A stretch of 64,000 nucleotides of DNA from Mycobacterium paraense (GCF_002101815.1 NZ_LQPM01000013.1:434001-498000), one strand, 5' to 3'. Counted from the stretch's first letter, positions 9,540 to 18,669 are shown. Notes: generated by a model from the letters alone, not told the origin. Numbers and translations are program-made.

Positions 9540-11180
9540 ATGACAAGCGTTACCGACCACACCGCCGAGCCCGCAGCCGAACACACCATCGACATCCACA
9601 CCACCGCGGGCAAGCTGGCCGAGCTGCACAAGCGGCGCGAGGAGTCGCTGCACCCGGTGGGCGAAGAGGCCGTCGAGAAGGTGCACGCCAAGGGCAAGCT
9701 GACCGCCCGGGAGCGCATCCTCGCCCTGCTCGACGAGGACTCGTTCGTCGAGCTGGACGCGCTGGCGCGGCATCGCAGCAAGAACTTCGGCATGGAGAAC
9801 AACCGCCCGCTGGGTGACGGCGTGATCACCGGCTACGGCACGATCGACGGCCGCGACGTCTGCATCTTCAGCCAGGACGCCACCGTGTTCGGCGGCAGCC
9901 TCGGTGAGGTGTACGGGGAGAAGATCGTCAAGGTCCAGGAGCTGGCCATCAAGACCGGCCGGCCGCTGATCGGCATCAACGACGGCGCCGGCGCGCGGAT
10001 CCAGGAGGGCGTCGTCTCGCTGGGCCTGTACAGCAAGATCTTCCGCAACAACATCCTGGCCTCCGGCGTCATCCCGCAGATCTCGCTGATCATGGGCGCC
10101 GCCGCCGGCGGGCACGTGTACTCCCCCGCCCTGACCGACTTCGTGGTCATGGTCGACCAGACCAGCCAGATGTTCATCACCGGACCCGACGTCATCAAGA
10201 CCGTCACCGGTGAGGACGTCACCATGGAGGAGCTCGGCGGCGCCCACACCCACATGGCCAAGTCGGGCACCCTGCACTACGTCGCGTCCGGCGAGCAGGA
10301 CGCCTTCGACTGGGTGCGCGACCTGCTGAGCTACCTGCCGCCCAACAACGCCACCGACGCGCCGCGCTACGCCGAGCCCGTCCCCGAGGGCGCGATCGAG
10401 GAAAACCTCACCGAGGAGGACCTCGAGCTGGACACGCTGATCCCCGACTCGCCCAACCAGCCCTACGACATGCACGAGGTGATCACCCGCATCCTCGACG
10501 ACGACGAGTTCCTCGAGATCCAGGCCGGTTACGCGCAGAACATCGTCGTCGGGTTCGGCCGCATCGAGGGCCGCCCGGTCGGGATCGTGGCCAACCAGCC
10601 GACCCAGTTCGCCGGCTGCCTGGACATCAACGCGTCGGAGAAGGCGGCCCGCTTCGTGCGGACGTGCGACTGCTTCAACATCCCGATCATCATGCTGGTG
10701 GACGTGCCGGGCTTCCTGCCGGGCACCGGCCAGGAATACAACGGCATCATCCGCCGCGGCGCCAAGCTGCTGTTCGCCTACGGCGAGGCCACCGTGCCCA
10801 AGATCACCGTCATCACCCGCAAGGCCTACGGCGGCGCGTACTGCGTCATGGGCTCCAAGGACATGGGCTGCGACGTCAACCTGGCCTGGCCGACCGCCCA
10901 GATCGCCGTCATGGGCGCCTCCGGTGCCGTGGGCTTCGTCTACCGCAAGCAGCTGAGCGAGGCGGCCAAAAACGGCGAGGACGTGGACGCGCTGCGGCTG
11001 CAGTTGCAACAGGAGTACGAGGACACCCTGGTCAACCCCTACGTCGCGGCCGAGCGGGGATACGTCGACGCGGTGATCCCGCCGTCGTACACCCGCGGCT
11101 ACATCGGCACCGCGCTGCGGCTGCTGGAACGCAAGATCTCGCACCTGCCGCCCAAGAAGCACGGGAACATTCCGCTATGA
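9540..11180 (+). CDS. accD5: Acyl-CoA carboxylase beta subunit AccD5
   Basis: Carboxyltransferase of 546 residues that, with AccA3 and AccE5, carboxylates propionyl-CoA (and acetyl-CoA) to give methylmalonyl-CoA for methyl-branched lipids. N- and C-terminal crotonase-fold halves are complete, with [10 protein letters not shown] and the oxyanion-hole glycines around [16 protein letters not shown] at 9540 follows a TACCAT hexamer (9526-9531) by 8 bases and lacks a ribosome-binding site, so it is probably leaderless. The stop overlaps the accE5 start as ATGA. Ortholog of Rv3280. Confidence 0.96.
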   Translation: MTSVTDHTAEPAAEHTIDIHTTAGKLAELHKRREESLHPVGEEAVEKVHAKGKLTARERILALLDEDSFVELDALARHRSKNFGMENNRPLGDGVITGYGTIDGRDVCIFSQDATVFGGSLGEVYGEKIVKVQELAIKTGRPLIGINDGAGARIQEGVVSLGLYSKIFRNNILASGVIPQISLIMGAAAGGHVYSPALTDFVVMVDQTSQMFITGPDVIKTVTGEDVTMEELGGAHTHMAKSGTLHYVASGEQDAFDWVRDLLSYLPPNNATDAPRYAEPVPEGAIEENLTEEDLELDTLIPDSPNQPYDMHEVITRILDDDEFLEIQAGYAQNIVVGFGRIEGRPVGIVANQPTQFAGCLDINASEKAARFVRTCDCFNIPIIMLVDVPGFLPGTGQEYNGIIRRGAKLLFAYGEATVPKITVITRKAYGGAYCVMGSKDMGCDVNLAWPTAQIAVMGASGAVGFVYRKQLSEAAKNGEDVDALRLQLQQEYEDTLVNPYVAAERGYVDAVIPPSYTRGYIGTALRLLERKISHLPPKKHGNIPL

Positions 11181-11416
11181 CAGACGAGACCGCCACTCCC
11201 CACGAGCACGAGCCGCACATTCAGGTGCTCAAGGGCAAACCGACCGACGAGGAACTGGCCGCGCTCATCGCCGTGCTGGGCGGCGTCGGCGGCGGCGTCC
11301 CCGAGCCCGCCGAGCCGGAGCGCACCCGCTGGGGGCTGCCCGTCGACCGGTTGCGCTACGCGATGTCGAACTACCAGCGCCTCACCCTGCAGCAGATGAC
11401 ACACATGAAGCAGTGA
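11177..11416 (+). CDS. accE5: Acyl-CoA carboxylase epsilon subunit AccE5
   Basis: Small subunit of 79 residues that stabilises the AccA3-AccD5 complex and raises its activity. The N terminus is acidic and disordered; the helix [21 protein letters not shown] is the family signature (PF13822-type), followed by a proline-rich linker and a C-terminal [10 protein letters not shown] segment. It is much shorter than the M. tuberculosis protein, whose extra N-terminal region is absent. Start and stop overlap their neighbours by four bases each (ATGA with accD5, GTGA with maf), a tightly coupled run. Confidence 0.88.
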   Translation: MTDETATPHEHEPHIQVLKGKPTDEELAALIAVLGGVGGGVPEPAEPERTRWGLPVDRLRYAMSNYQRLTLQQMTHMKQ

Positions 11417-12045
11417 CCCGGCTGGTGCTGGGGTCGGCGTCTTCGGGTCGCCTGAAGGTGCTGCGCCAGGCCGGCGTCGATCCGCTGGTCGTGGTCTCCG
11501 GCGTCGACGAGGACGCGATCGCCGCGAGCCTGGGACCGGGCGCCTCGCCCGCCGAGGTGGTGGGCGCGCTGGCGGCCGCCAAGGCCGAACGGGTGGCCGC
11601 CGACCTGGATGCCGACGCCGCCGCGGATTGCGTTGTGCTGGGCTGTGATTCGATGCTCTCGGTCGACGGGCGGCTGTGCGGTAAGCCCGGCTCGGCCGAC
11701 GCCGCCGTGGGCCAGTGGCGCCTGATGGGCGGCCGGTCCGGCCGGCTGCACACCGGGCACTGCCTGCTGCGGCTGAGCGACGGCGCGATCACCCACCGCG
11801 AGGTCGAATCCGCTTGCACCACGGTGCATTTCGCCCAGCCGGCCGAGGAGGATCTGCGGGCCTACGTCGCGGCCGGCGAGCCGCTGGGCGTGGCGGGGGG
11901 ATTCACCCTGGACGGGCTCGGCGGCTGGTTCGTCGACGGGATCGACGGCGATCCCTCGAACGTCATCGGCGTGAGCCTGCCGCTGCTGCGCTCGCTGCTG
12001 GCGCGGACGGGCCTGTCCGTGGCCGCGCTGTGGGCGGCCCACTGA
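11413..12045 (+). CDS. Maf-like nucleoside triphosphate pyrophosphatase
   Basis: A 210-residue Maf/Ham1-superfamily enzyme, expected to hydrolyse non-canonical or pyrimidine NTPs to the monophosphate and limit their incorporation into nucleic acids. The N-terminal [14 protein letters not shown] motif, the central GCDSM acidic site and the late [13 protein letters not shown] segment agree with the family. GTG at 11413 overlaps the accE5 stop (GTGA), so it is translated as part of the accD5 operon. Ortholog of Rv3282. Confidence 0.9.
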   Translation: MTRLVLGSASSGRLKVLRQAGVDPLVVVSGVDEDAIAASLGPGASPAEVVGALAAAKAERVAADLDADAAADCVVLGCDSMLSVDGRLCGKPGSADAAVGQWRLMGGRSGRLHTGHCLLRLSDGAITHREVESACTTVHFAQPAEEDLRAYVAAGEPLGVAGGFTLDGLGGWFVDGIDGDPSNVIGVSLPLLRSLLARTGLSVAALWAAH

Positions 12046-12100
12046 CGCCGAGCGTCGAGTTGTTGCGGCGAAAACCCGGATTCCTGACAACAAGTCGACG

Positions 12101-12130
12101 TTGGGCGGGCACCAGGCGGTTGAGTAGGCT
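12101..12130 (+). promoter_or_regulatory. Candidate leaderless promoter of sseA
   Basis: TTGGGC (12101-12106), an 18-base spacer and TAGGCT (12125-12130); GTG of sseA begins 7 bases later. A GGAGG sits only one base before that GTG, too close to serve as its ribosome-binding site. Confidence 0.45.
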
Positions 12131-12137
12131 CGGAGGC

Positions 12138-13031
12138 GTGCCTTTACCCCCGGATCCACACCCCTCACTGACGGAATACGCCCACCCCGAACGGCTCGTC
12201 ACCGCCGACTGGCTGTCGGCCAACATGGGCGCCAACGGCCTGGCGATCGTCGAGTCCGACGAGGACGTGTTGCTCTACGACGTCGGCCACATCCCCGGCG
12301 CGGTCAAGATCGACTGGCACACCGACCTCAACGACCCGAGGGTCCGCGACTACATCAACGGCGAGCAGTTCGCCGAGCTGATGGACCGCAAGGGCATCGC
12401 CCGCGACGACACCGTGGTGATCTACGGGGACAAGAGCAACTGGTGGGCGGCCTACGCGCTGTGGGTCTTCACGCTGTTCGGCCACCCCGACGTGCGCCTG
12501 CTCAACGGCGGGCGGGACCTGTGGCTGGCCGAGCGCCGCGAGACCACCCTGGACGTCCCGACCAAGACGTCGACGGGCTACCCCGTCGTGCAGCGCAACG
12601 ACGCGCCCATCCGCGCGTACAAGGACGACGTGCTGGGCATCCTCGGGACCCAGCCGCTGATCGACGTGCGCTCGCCCGACGAGTACACCGGCAAGCGCAC
12701 CCACATGCCCGAATACCCCGAGGAGGGCGTGCTGCGCGGCGGGCACATCCCCACCGCCCGGTCGATCCCGTGGGCCAAGGCCGTCGACGAGAGCGGCCGG
12801 TTCCGCAGCCGCGCGGAGCTCGAAGAGCTCTACGGCTTCCTGCGGCCGGACGACAAGACCGTCGTCTATTGCCGCATCGGCGAGCGGTCCAGCCACACCT
12901 GGTTCGTGCTGACGCATCTGCTCGGCAAGCCCGGGGTCCGCAACTACGACGGGTCGTGGACCGAGTGGGGCAACACCGTGCGTGTCCCGATCGTCGGGGG
13001 ACCCGAACCGGGAGCCGTGCCGGTCCCATGA
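12138..13031 (+). CDS. sseA: Thiosulfate sulfurtransferase SseA (rhodanese)
   Basis: Tandem-rhodanese protein of 297 residues, moving sulfane sulfur from thiosulfate or a related donor to an acceptor thiol. The N-terminal rhodanese repeat (about 20-135) is catalytically inactive; the C-terminal one (about 160-285) carries the catalytic C245 in the active loop [15 protein letters not shown]. The gene ends in an ATGA overlap with a SufE-like gene, which suggests direct sulfur handover between the two products. Ortholog of Rv3283. Confidence 0.93.
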   Translation: MPLPPDPHPSLTEYAHPERLVTADWLSANMGANGLAIVESDEDVLLYDVGHIPGAVKIDWHTDLNDPRVRDYINGEQFAELMDRKGIARDDTVVIYGDKSNWWAAYALWVFTLFGHPDVRLLNGGRDLWLAERRETTLDVPTKTSTGYPVVQRNDAPIRAYKDDVLGILGTQPLIDVRSPDEYTGKRTHMPEYPEEGVLRGGHIPTARSIPWAKAVDESGRFRSRAELEELYGFLRPDDKTVVYCRIGERSSHTWFVLTHLLGKPGVRNYDGSWTEWGNTVRVPIVGGPEPGAVPVP

Positions 13032-13447
13032 GCATGCCCGCGCCCCTGGCCGAGGTGGTGTCCGACTTCGCCGAGGTGCAGGGCCAGGACAAGCTGGCGC
13101 TGCTGCTGGAATTCGCCAACGAGCTGCCGCCGCTGCCCCCCGAGCTTCAGGAGGCGGCGATGGAGCCGGTGCCCGAATGCCAGTCGCCGCTGTTCCTGCA
13201 CGTCGACGCCAGCGACCCGGCCCGGGTGCGGCTGCACTTCAGCGCGCCCGCCGAGGCGCCCACGACGCGCGGATTCGCGTCGATCCTGGCCGCCGGTCTC
13301 GACGAGCAACCCGCCGCGGACATCCTGGCGGTGCCCGAGGATTTCTACACCGATCTGGGTCTGGCCGCTCTGATCAGCCCGCTGCGGCTGCGCGGCATGT
13401 CGGCGATGCTGGCCCGGATCAAGCGCCGCCTGCGCGAGGCGGCCTGA
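13028..13447 (+). CDS. SufE-like sulfur acceptor protein
   Basis: A 139-residue protein of the SufE fold. SufE proteins accept sulfur on a single cysteine and pass it on. That cysteine is C51 in [12 protein letters not shown], in the same local context as the SufE active-site loop, and the C-terminal SPLRLRGM helix region is conserved. The start overlaps the sseA stop (ATGA), making a sulfurtransferase-acceptor pair; the donor here is more likely SseA than a SufS desulfurase, which is inference. Ortholog of Rv3284. Confidence 0.85.
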   Translation: MSMPAPLAEVVSDFAEVQGQDKLALLLEFANELPPLPPELQEAAMEPVPECQSPLFLHVDASDPARVRLHFSAPAEAPTTRGFASILAAGLDEQPAADILAVPEDFYTDLGLAALISPLRLRGMSAMLARIKRRLREAA

Positions 13448-13563
13448 TCATGGGATTGGAGACCGGGTTTCAGCGCGCTCGGCGCGCCGCATAAACTTCC
13501 CCGGACAAGACTTGTAAGAAAATCTCTTAGAGACGAAGACGTCCAGTTCCCACAGGAGGCGCA

Positions 13564-15357
13564 GTGGCCAGTCACGCCAGCTCGAGGATCGCCAAGGTGC
13601 TCGTCGCCAATCGCGGTGAGATCGCCGCCCGGGTGATTCGCGCGGCCCGCGATGCGGGCCTGCCCAGCGTGGCGGTGTATGCCGAGCCCGACGCCGACGC
13701 GCCGCACGTGCGCCTGGCGGACGAGGCGTTCGCCCTCGGCGGCCAGACCTCGGCGGAGTCCTACCTGGACTTCGGCAAGCTGCTCGACGCGGCGGAGAAG
13801 TCGGGCGCCAACGCCGTCCACCCCGGCTACGGCTTCCTGTCGGAGAACGCCGACTTCGCCCAGGCGGTCATCGACGCCGGCCTGATCTGGATCGGGCCGA
13901 GCCCGCAGTCGATCCGCGACCTGGGTGACAAGGTCACCGCGCGCCACATCGCCGCCCGCGCCCAGGCCCCGCTGGTGCCCGGCACCCCCGACCCGGTCAA
14001 GGACGCCGACGAGGTGGTGGCCTTCGCCGAGGAGTACGGCGTGCCGATCGCGATCAAGGCGGCGTTCGGCGGCGGCGGCAAGGGCATGAAGGTGGCCCGC
14101 ACCATCGAGGAGATCCCCGAGCTGTACGAGTCGGCCGTCCGCGAGGCCGTGTCGGCGTTCGGCCGCGGCGAGTGCTTCGTGGAGCGCTACCTCGACAAGC
14201 CGCGCCACGTCGAGGCGCAGGTGATCGCCGACCAGCACGGCAACGTCGTCGTCGCCGGCACCCGCGATTGCTCGCTGCAGCGCCGCTTCCAGAAGCTGGT
14301 GGAGGAGGCGCCCGCGCCGTTCCTGACGGACGCGCAGCGCAAGGAGATCCACGAGTCGGCCAAGCGGATCTGCAAGGAGGCCCACTACTACGGCGCCGGC
14401 ACCGTCGAGTACCTGGTCGGCCAGGACGGCCTGATCTCCTTCCTGGAGGTCAACACCCGGCTGCAGGTCGAGCACCCGGTCACCGAGGAGACCGCCGGCA
14501 TCGACCTGGTGCTGCAGCAGTTCAAGATCGCCAACGGCGAGAAGCTGGACATCACGGAGGATCCGACGCCGCGCGGGCACGCGATCGAGTTCCGGATCAA
14601 CGGCGAGGACGCCGGTCGGGGCTTCCTGCCGGCGCCCGGGCCGGTCAGCAAGTTCCACCCGCCCACCGGCCCCGGCGTGCGGCTGGACTCCGGCGTGGAG
14701 ACCGGCTCGGTGATCGGCGGCCAGTTCGACTCGATGCTGGCCAAGCTGATCGTGTACGGCGCCGACCGGCACGAGGCGCTGGCGCGGGCCCGGCGGGCGC
14801 TGGACGAGTTCGAGGTCGAGGGCCTGGCCACGGTGATCCCGTTCCACCGGGCCGTGGTGAGCGACCCGGCGTTCATCGGCGACGACAACGGCTTCTCGGT
14901 GCACACCCGCTGGATCGAGACCGAGTGGAACAACACCGTCGAACCGTTCACCGGCGGCGAGCCCCTGGACGAGGAGGACACCCGGCCCCGCCAGAAGGTG
15001 GTCGTCGAGGTCGGCGGCCGCCGCCTCGAGGTGTCGCTGCCTGCTGACCTGGCCCTGTCCAACGGCGCCGCCGACCCGGCCGGCGTCATCCGCAAGAAGC
15101 CCAAGCCGCGCAAGCGCGGGTCGCACGCGGGCGCGGCGGCCTCCGGCGACGCGGTGACGGCGCCCATGCAGGGCACCGTCGTCAAGGTCGCCGTCGAGGA
15201 AGGTCAGGAGGTCGCCGCGGGCGACCTGGTGGTGGTCCTCGAGGCGATGAAGATGGAAAACCCGGTCACCGCCCACAAGGACGGCACCATCACCGGGCTC
15301 GCGGTCGAGGCGGGCGCGGCCATCACGCAGGGCACGGTCCTCGCGGAGATCAAGTAA
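13564..15357 (+). CDS. accA3: Acyl-CoA carboxylase alpha subunit AccA3 (BC-BCCP)
   Basis: A 597-residue fusion of biotin carboxylase (about 8-450) and biotin carboxyl carrier (about 525-597). The ATP-grasp loop [11 protein letters not shown] and [14 protein letters not shown] are intact; the biotinylated lysine is K563 in EAMKMEN. It serves several AccD subunits in malonyl- and methylmalonyl-CoA synthesis for fatty and mycolic acids. The start is set by AGGAGG upstream of GTG. About 115 bases separate it from the sufE-like gene, so it probably has its own promoter. Ortholog of Rv3285. Confidence 0.96.
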   Translation: MASHASSRIAKVLVANRGEIAARVIRAARDAGLPSVAVYAEPDADAPHVRLADEAFALGGQTSAESYLDFGKLLDAAEKSGANAVHPGYGFLSENADFAQAVIDAGLIWIGPSPQSIRDLGDKVTARHIAARAQAPLVPGTPDPVKDADEVVAFAEEYGVPIAIKAAFGGGGKGMKVARTIEEIPELYESAVREAVSAFGRGECFVERYLDKPRHVEAQVIADQHGNVVVAGTRDCSLQRRFQKLVEEAPAPFLTDAQRKEIHESAKRICKEAHYYGAGTVEYLVGQDGLISFLEVNTRLQVEHPVTEETAGIDLVLQQFKIANGEKLDITEDPTPRGHAIEFRINGEDAGRGFLPAPGPVSKFHPPTGPGVRLDSGVETGSVIGGQFDSMLAKLIVYGADRHEALARARRALDEFEVEGLATVIPFHRAVVSDPAFIGDDNGFSVHTRWIETEWNNTVEPFTGGEPLDEEDTRPRQKVVVEVGGRRLEVSLPADLALSNGAADPAGVIRKKPKPRKRGSHAGAAASGDAVTAPMQGTVVKVAVEEGQEVAAGDLVVVLEAMKMENPVTAHKDGTITGLAVEAGAAITQGTVLAEIK

Positions 15358-15369
15358 CCGTTCGGTTAC
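15354..15369 (+). terminator. Hairpin at the accA3 stop codon
   Basis: GTAACCG and CGGTTAC form a perfect 7-bp inverted repeat around two bases, taking in the accA3 stop. There is no T-run, as is common in mycobacterial terminators, so termination is likely but not shown. Confidence 0.45.
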
Positions 15370-15374
15370 CGACC

Positions 15375-15400
15375 GTTGTCGACTCGCCCGACCACGGGTA
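15375..15400 (+). promoter_or_regulatory. Weak SigF-like promoter before the STAS gene
   Basis: GTTG (15375-15378), 17 bases, then GGGTA (15396-15400), against a consensus of GTTT-N15-17-GGGTA. It would give a leader of about 120 bases. The -35 is imperfect and the -10 is followed by GG, not T. Confidence 0.3.
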
Positions 15401-15519
15401 GGGTCGGGTCAGGTTGAGTTCACAGCCGCCCGGATAACGTCGGGGGCCGCAGGGCGTGCGAACTCCCGGTCCTGAACCAGAACCGACCACCTGACGTCAT
15501 CCACAGCAGGATCCTCCAA

Positions 15520-15954
15520 ATGACGGAGACAAGCATGTCTGTGGCCCAATCATGGCAGCAAAGCCGCACGGCCCAATTCACCGCTCGCTGGAGCGCGTTG
15601 GGCACCGTGATCACGGCGGAAGGCGAGCTCGACGCCGCCAATGCGGATCAGCTCGCGGCGTACGTGCAACGCAGCGTCAGTCGCTCCCGGCGCATAATCC
15701 TGGACCTACGCGGCCTGGAATTCATTGGCACGGCCGGTTTTTCGGCGATACACCGGATCAACGTGACGTGCTCGGCGGCCCAGGTGCACTGGGCGATGGT
15801 GCCCAGCCCCGTGGTGGAGCGGTTGTTGCGCATCTGCGACCCCGACGGCACGCTCCCGGTGACGACGCCGCAGTCCGAGCAGCTGCTGAAGCCGGCCCGG
15901 GCCGACGGCTCGGGGTCGCGCCCGCTACTGCAGCTGGTCCCGCAGCCGCGTTAG
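15520..15954 (+). CDS. STAS-domain anti-anti-sigma factor-like protein
   Basis: A 144-residue single STAS domain (about 18-120) of the SpoIIAA/RsbV fold: strands around TVITAEGELD and RIILDLRGLEFIG, then the regulatory helix. Proteins of this type bind RsbW-like kinases and release the sigma factor. The loop that usually reads D-S-S-G, where the serine is phosphorylated, is G-T-A-G here (70-73), so the normal phospho-site is absent. ATG at 15535, five codons later, has a better ribosome-binding site (GGAG, 6 bases upstream) and may be the real start. The 3' end overlaps sigF, in convergent orientation, by 30 bases. SigF/RsbW is the obvious target, by location only. Confidence 0.82.
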   Translation: MTETSMSVAQSWQQSRTAQFTARWSALGTVITAEGELDAANADQLAAYVQRSVSRSRRIILDLRGLEFIGTAGFSAIHRINVTCSAAQVHWAMVPSPVVERLLRICDPDGTLPVTTPQSEQLLKPARADGSGSRPLLQLVPQPR

Positions 15955-16713
15955 CGACTTGGCCAGCAGCCGGGACACGTGCATCTGGGAGATGCCCACC
16001 CGTTCGGCGATCTGAGTCTGCGTCATCGACTCGAAGAACCTGAGCACCAACACCATTCGTTCCCGCTCGGGCAGCGCCTCGAGCAAGGGGCGCAACGCCT
16101 CCCGATCCTCGATGCGGTCCAGGCCGGCGTCCACGTCGCCCAGGGTGTCGGCGATGGCGCGGGCGTCGTCGTCGTCGCTGCCGCCACCGGTGTCGATGGA
16201 CAACGTGTTGTAGGAGCTGCCCGCCACCAGGCCCTCGACGACCTCGTCGCGCTCCATCCCGAGCTCCGAGGCGAGCTCGGTCGCGGTCGGCGCCCGGCCC
16301 AGCCGCTGCGAGAGGTCGGCGGTGGCGGTGCCCAGCCGCAGGTGCAGTTCCTTCAGCCGCCGCGGCACCTTGACCGACCAGCTGTTGTCACGGAAGTGCC
16401 GGCGGACCTCCCCCATGATCGTGGGGACCGCGAAGGAGACGAAGTCCGATCCGGTCTCGACGTCGAAGCGGACGACGGCGTTGACCAGGCCGACCCTCGC
16501 CACCTGGACCAGGTCGTCGCGCGGTTCGCCGCGGCCCTCGAACCGCCGCGCGATGTGATCGGCCAGCGGCAGGCAGCGCTCCACGATCTTGTCGCGCTGG
16601 CGCTGGAATTCCATGGACTCGGCGGGGACGCCGGCGAGCTCACGGAACATGTCCGGGACGTCGGCGTACTCGTTCGGCCGCGAGACCGAACCGCCTGCAG
16701 CTCGCGCTGTCAC
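15925..16713 (-). CDS. sigF: RNA polymerase sigma factor SigF
   Basis: Sigma-70 group 3 (SigB/SigF/WhiG) factor of 262 residues. Region 2 spans about 40-115 (with FVSFAVPTIMGEVRRHFRD), region 3 about 120-190, and region 4 about 205-260 with the helix-turn-helix MTQTQIAERVGISQMHVSRLL. In mycobacteria SigF controls stationary-phase, envelope and stress genes. GTG at 16713 overlaps the rsbW stop as GTGA, so factor and anti-factor are made together. The operon has a SigF-type promoter of its own at 17312-17337, which implies autoregulation. Ortholog of Rv3286c. Confidence 0.96.
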   Translation of the reverse strand: MTARAAGGSVSRPNEYADVPDMFRELAGVPAESMEFQRQRDKIVERCLPLADHIARRFEGRGEPRDDLVQVARVGLVNAVVRFDVETGSDFVSFAVPTIMGEVRRHFRDNSWSVKVPRRLKELHLRLGTATADLSQRLGRAPTATELASELGMERDEVVEGLVAGSSYNTLSIDTGGGSDDDDARAIADTLGDVDAGLDRIEDREALRPLLEALPERERMVLVLRFFESMTQTQIAERVGISQMHVSRLLAKSLTRLRDQLQ

Positions 16714-17147
16714 CTGCTAGAGGCCGCCCGTCGCGCGGTCAGCGTGATACCGAAAACGCTGCCCGTTTCGTTGGGCTCGCGACCGTCGTGGAAGGTCTGG
16801 ACTTCGTCGGCCAGGGAGGTCAGGACATGCCAGCTGAAGCTGCCGGGCGCCACCACGTCGTGGGTGTCGCACGCCGCGGAGGCCTCCACCACCAATTCGT
16901 CGTCGTGCGGGTCGACCACGACGACCAACGTGGCATCCGGTGTCGCCGAGCGGATCAGGCGGGTGCACACTTCGTCGACCGCGAGCCGCAGGTCGGCGAC
17001 CGCGTCGAAGTCCAAGTCCTCGAAGGTGCCGATGGCACCGACGAGCGTGCGCAGCATCGCCAGGTTCTCCAGGCGTGCCGCGACATGCAATTCGACGGCG
17101 CGATGGCCGCGTTGACGCCTGTTGGCGCGCGAACCCGCATCGGTCAT
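16710..17147 (-). CDS. rsbW: Anti-sigma F factor RsbW (UsfX)
   Basis: HATPase-fold anti-sigma factor of 145 residues that holds SigF inactive. The N-box helix LRLAVDEVCTRLIRSA keeps E59, but the metal-binding asparagine four residues on is R63, and no clear DxGxG box is seen, so kinase activity is doubtful by motif. The start was set at ATG 17147 because a GGGAG precedes it and the length then equals that of M. tuberculosis UsfX; the frame runs on to 17228. It heads the rsbW-sigF operon. Ortholog of Rv3287c. Confidence 0.93.
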   Translation of the reverse strand: MTDAGSRANRRQRGHRAVELHVAARLENLAMLRTLVGAIGTFEDLDFDAVADLRLAVDEVCTRLIRSATPDATLVVVVDPHDDELVVEASAACDTHDVVAPGSFSWHVLTSLADEVQTFHDGREPNETGSVFGITLTARRAASSR

Positions 17148-17311
17148 ATGGTCTCCCGGCAATGTCGGCTCGACACTACTACTGCCGCGCAGCCCGCCGT
17201 CGACCGTCGGTTCCAAGCGGTTGGTCATGCGGCACGACCGGGATCGCGCTGGTCATGATGATCACTGGGGCGGTAGGCAGCAACGGTTCCGGCATTCATG
17301 GTTTAGAGCTG

Positions 17312-17337
17312 ATACCCACTTGCGACGGCGTATAACC
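17312..17337 (-). promoter_or_regulatory. SigF-dependent promoter of rsbW-sigF
   Basis: On the minus strand GGTTAT (17337-17332), 14 bases, then GGGTAT (17317-17312). Measured as GTTA-N15-GGGTA it matches the mycobacterial SigF consensus GTTT-N15-17-GGGTA at all but one base. The leader to rsbW would be about 155 bases. M. tuberculosis has a SigF promoter in the same place. Confidence 0.75.
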
Positions 17338-17358
17338 CAAGCAAGGCGCGTTAGCTGC

Positions 17359-17388
17359 TTAACAGTCGCGGCGCGAAAGACCTACACT
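17359..17388 (+). promoter_or_regulatory. Candidate SigA-type promoter of 17396-18134
   Basis: TTAACA (17359-17364), an 18-base spacer and TACACT (17383-17388), with ATG of the first gene 7 bases later. It lies back to back with the rsbW promoter. Confidence 0.5.
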
Positions 17389-17395
17389 TATCTGC

Positions 17396-17776
17396 ATGAA
17401 GCAGGCTCTGCTTCGCGCAGTTGTGCTTCTCGCGTCGTGGTCGATCGGACTGCTGGTGGCGGCCCGGGTCGTTCCTCATGTTTCGGTGTCTGTGTCGGGC
17501 TTCGTCGTCGCCGTGGTGGTGTTCACGGCCGCGCAGGCCACGCTGTCCCTGGCGATCGTCAGGTTGCCGCGCGCGTACGCATCGCTGCTCCTCGGGGCCT
17601 CCGGCCTGGTGTTGACGCTCGTCGCGCTGGCGCTGGCCGTGGTCTTCACGCACGGGCTCACCATTCACGGCGTCGCCTCCTGGGCCGCCGCAATCGTGCT
17701 GGTGTGGCTGATCACCACGATCGGGGCGATCTCGCTGCCGGAGGTGCTCGCCCGCGATCCGGCCGTCCCGGCCTGA
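17396..17776 (+). CDS. Small four-helix membrane protein, holin-4-like
   Basis: A 126-residue hydrophobic protein with membrane helices at about 7-25, 34-56, 61-85 and 90-112 and almost no soluble part. The pattern, a first helix ending in ARVVPHV followed by a glycine-valine-rich second helix, resembles the phage-holin-4 superfamily of mycobacterial membrane proteins, which have no proven lytic role. It starts right after a -10 element (leaderless) and is followed 22 bases later by the UsfY-like gene, probably in one transcript. Function unknown; its place beside rsbW suggests a link to the SigF stress response. Confidence 0.6.
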   Translation: MKQALLRAVVLLASWSIGLLVAARVVPHVSVSVSGFVVAVVVFTAAQATLSLAIVRLPRAYASLLLGASGLVLTLVALALAVVFTHGLTIHGVASWAAAIVLVWLITTIGAISLPEVLARDPAVPA

Positions 17777-17798
17777 GGGGACGACGAAGGGAGGCGTT

Positions 17799-18134
17799 AT
17801 GGGCGACAGGCATCACGACCCGACGGACCATTATCGGACCACGCAACCGCACGCCGGTTTCTCGATGAAGGACAACCTCTACTGGCCCGGGTTCATCCTG
17901 CTGATCGTCGCGTTGGGCGGGATGATCAGCACGACGGCCGCCGCCGCCTACGGCCACTACGAATGGCTCGCCACGACGAGCCTGGTCGCCGTGCTCGGCG
18001 TGATCGCGGCGGCGCTGTGGTTCGTCGTGGAGCATCGGCGGGTGGCCCGCATCGACGAGCAATGGCACCGCGTCGCGGATGCCGGCGCCGCACCGCGCCC
18101 TCGCGCCGCCAGCCAGGGGCCGGCCGGGTCCTGA
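17799..18134 (+). CDS. UsfY-like small membrane protein
   Basis: A 111-residue protein with a polar N terminus (MGDRHHDPTDHYRTTQPHAG), two membrane helices (about 34-55 and 62-83) and a basic tail. The opening residues and layout resemble UsfY, which in M. tuberculosis lies directly upstream of usfX on the same strand; here the gene is on the opposite strand and diverges from rsbW. The start has a GGGAGG 6 bases upstream. Role unknown. The UsfY assignment rests on recalled similarity of the N-terminal motif and on location. Confidence 0.6.
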   Translation: MGDRHHDPTDHYRTTQPHAGFSMKDNLYWPGFILLIVALGGMISTTAAAAYGHYEWLATTSLVAVLGVIAAALWFVVEHRRVARIDEQWHRVADAGAAPRPRAASQGPAGS

Positions 18135-18144
18135 GCTGCCCGAA

Positions 18145-18528
18145 CTACAAAGCCAGCACCGGCCCGGCGATGGGCGAAACACCCAGGCCGAGCGCCGCCA
18201 CCATCAGCGTGAACAAGAACCAGCCGGCGCCATGCCAACCCCACCAGGTGCCGTGCGCCTTCCACACCCGGTACGTGCGCAGGAAGGCCCACAGCCCGCC
18301 GGCAAACAGGATCAGCGGCCCACCGAAGGCCAGCATCGTGCGCTGCGGAGCGCCGCAGGCCACCGTATCCACGCCCGTCCCCGGGCAGGTGCTGACCCAC
18401 AACGCCGCCAGGACCACGAAGCCGACACCGGCGGCCGCGGCCAGCACGGCAAACCGGATGGCGGCGTGCACCTCGCCGTCCTCCTGCCCCAAGCGGTCGC
18501 CGAATGACCGCTCATCCGCTTTGTGCAT
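18145..18528 (-). CDS. Small four-helix membrane protein with SigF promoter
   Basis: A 127-residue protein with an acidic N terminus and four hydrophobic stretches (about 24-45, 65-82, 85-100, 105-125). A pair of cysteines (STCPGTGVDTVACG) in the first extracytoplasmic loop could form a disulfide. No family is recognised; position suggests equivalence to the transmembrane gene Rv3289c. The ribosome-binding site is GAGGGG, 6 bases upstream of ATG. A consensus SigF promoter lies at 18644-18669, so it is very likely a SigF regulon member. Confidence 0.7.
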   Translation of the reverse strand: MHKADERSFGDRLGQEDGEVHAAIRFAVLAAAAGVGFVVLAALWVSTCPGTGVDTVACGAPQRTMLAFGGPLILFAGGLWAFLRTYRVWKAHGTWWGWHGAGWFLFTLMVAALGLGVSPIAGPVLAL

Positions 18529-18643
18529 AGCTGCCCCTCGTATCCCACTGCCAGCTGCTTTTGGTCCATCGTTCGGCGCGCCGAATTAGTTACCGACCCC
18601 CGTCGCGGCGCTCACCAAAAGGCGAAAGATCGCATGGCTACAG

Positions 18644-18669
18644 ATACCCGGCGCGAAACCACGGTAAAC
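18644..18669 (-). promoter_or_regulatory. Consensus SigF promoter of the 18145-18528 gene
   Basis: On the minus strand GTTT (18669-18666), 16 bases, GGGTAT (18649-18644): an exact match to GTTT-N15-17-GGGTA. The expected leader is about 110 bases. Nothing else on the minus strand lies between it and 18528. Confidence 0.72.

Noticed and set aside
8664..11162. Two mirrored 832-residue frames on opposite strands across birA and accD5
   Set aside because: Each is a real gene (birA from 9488, accD5 from 9540) extended by antisense reading of the other, without stops because of high GC.
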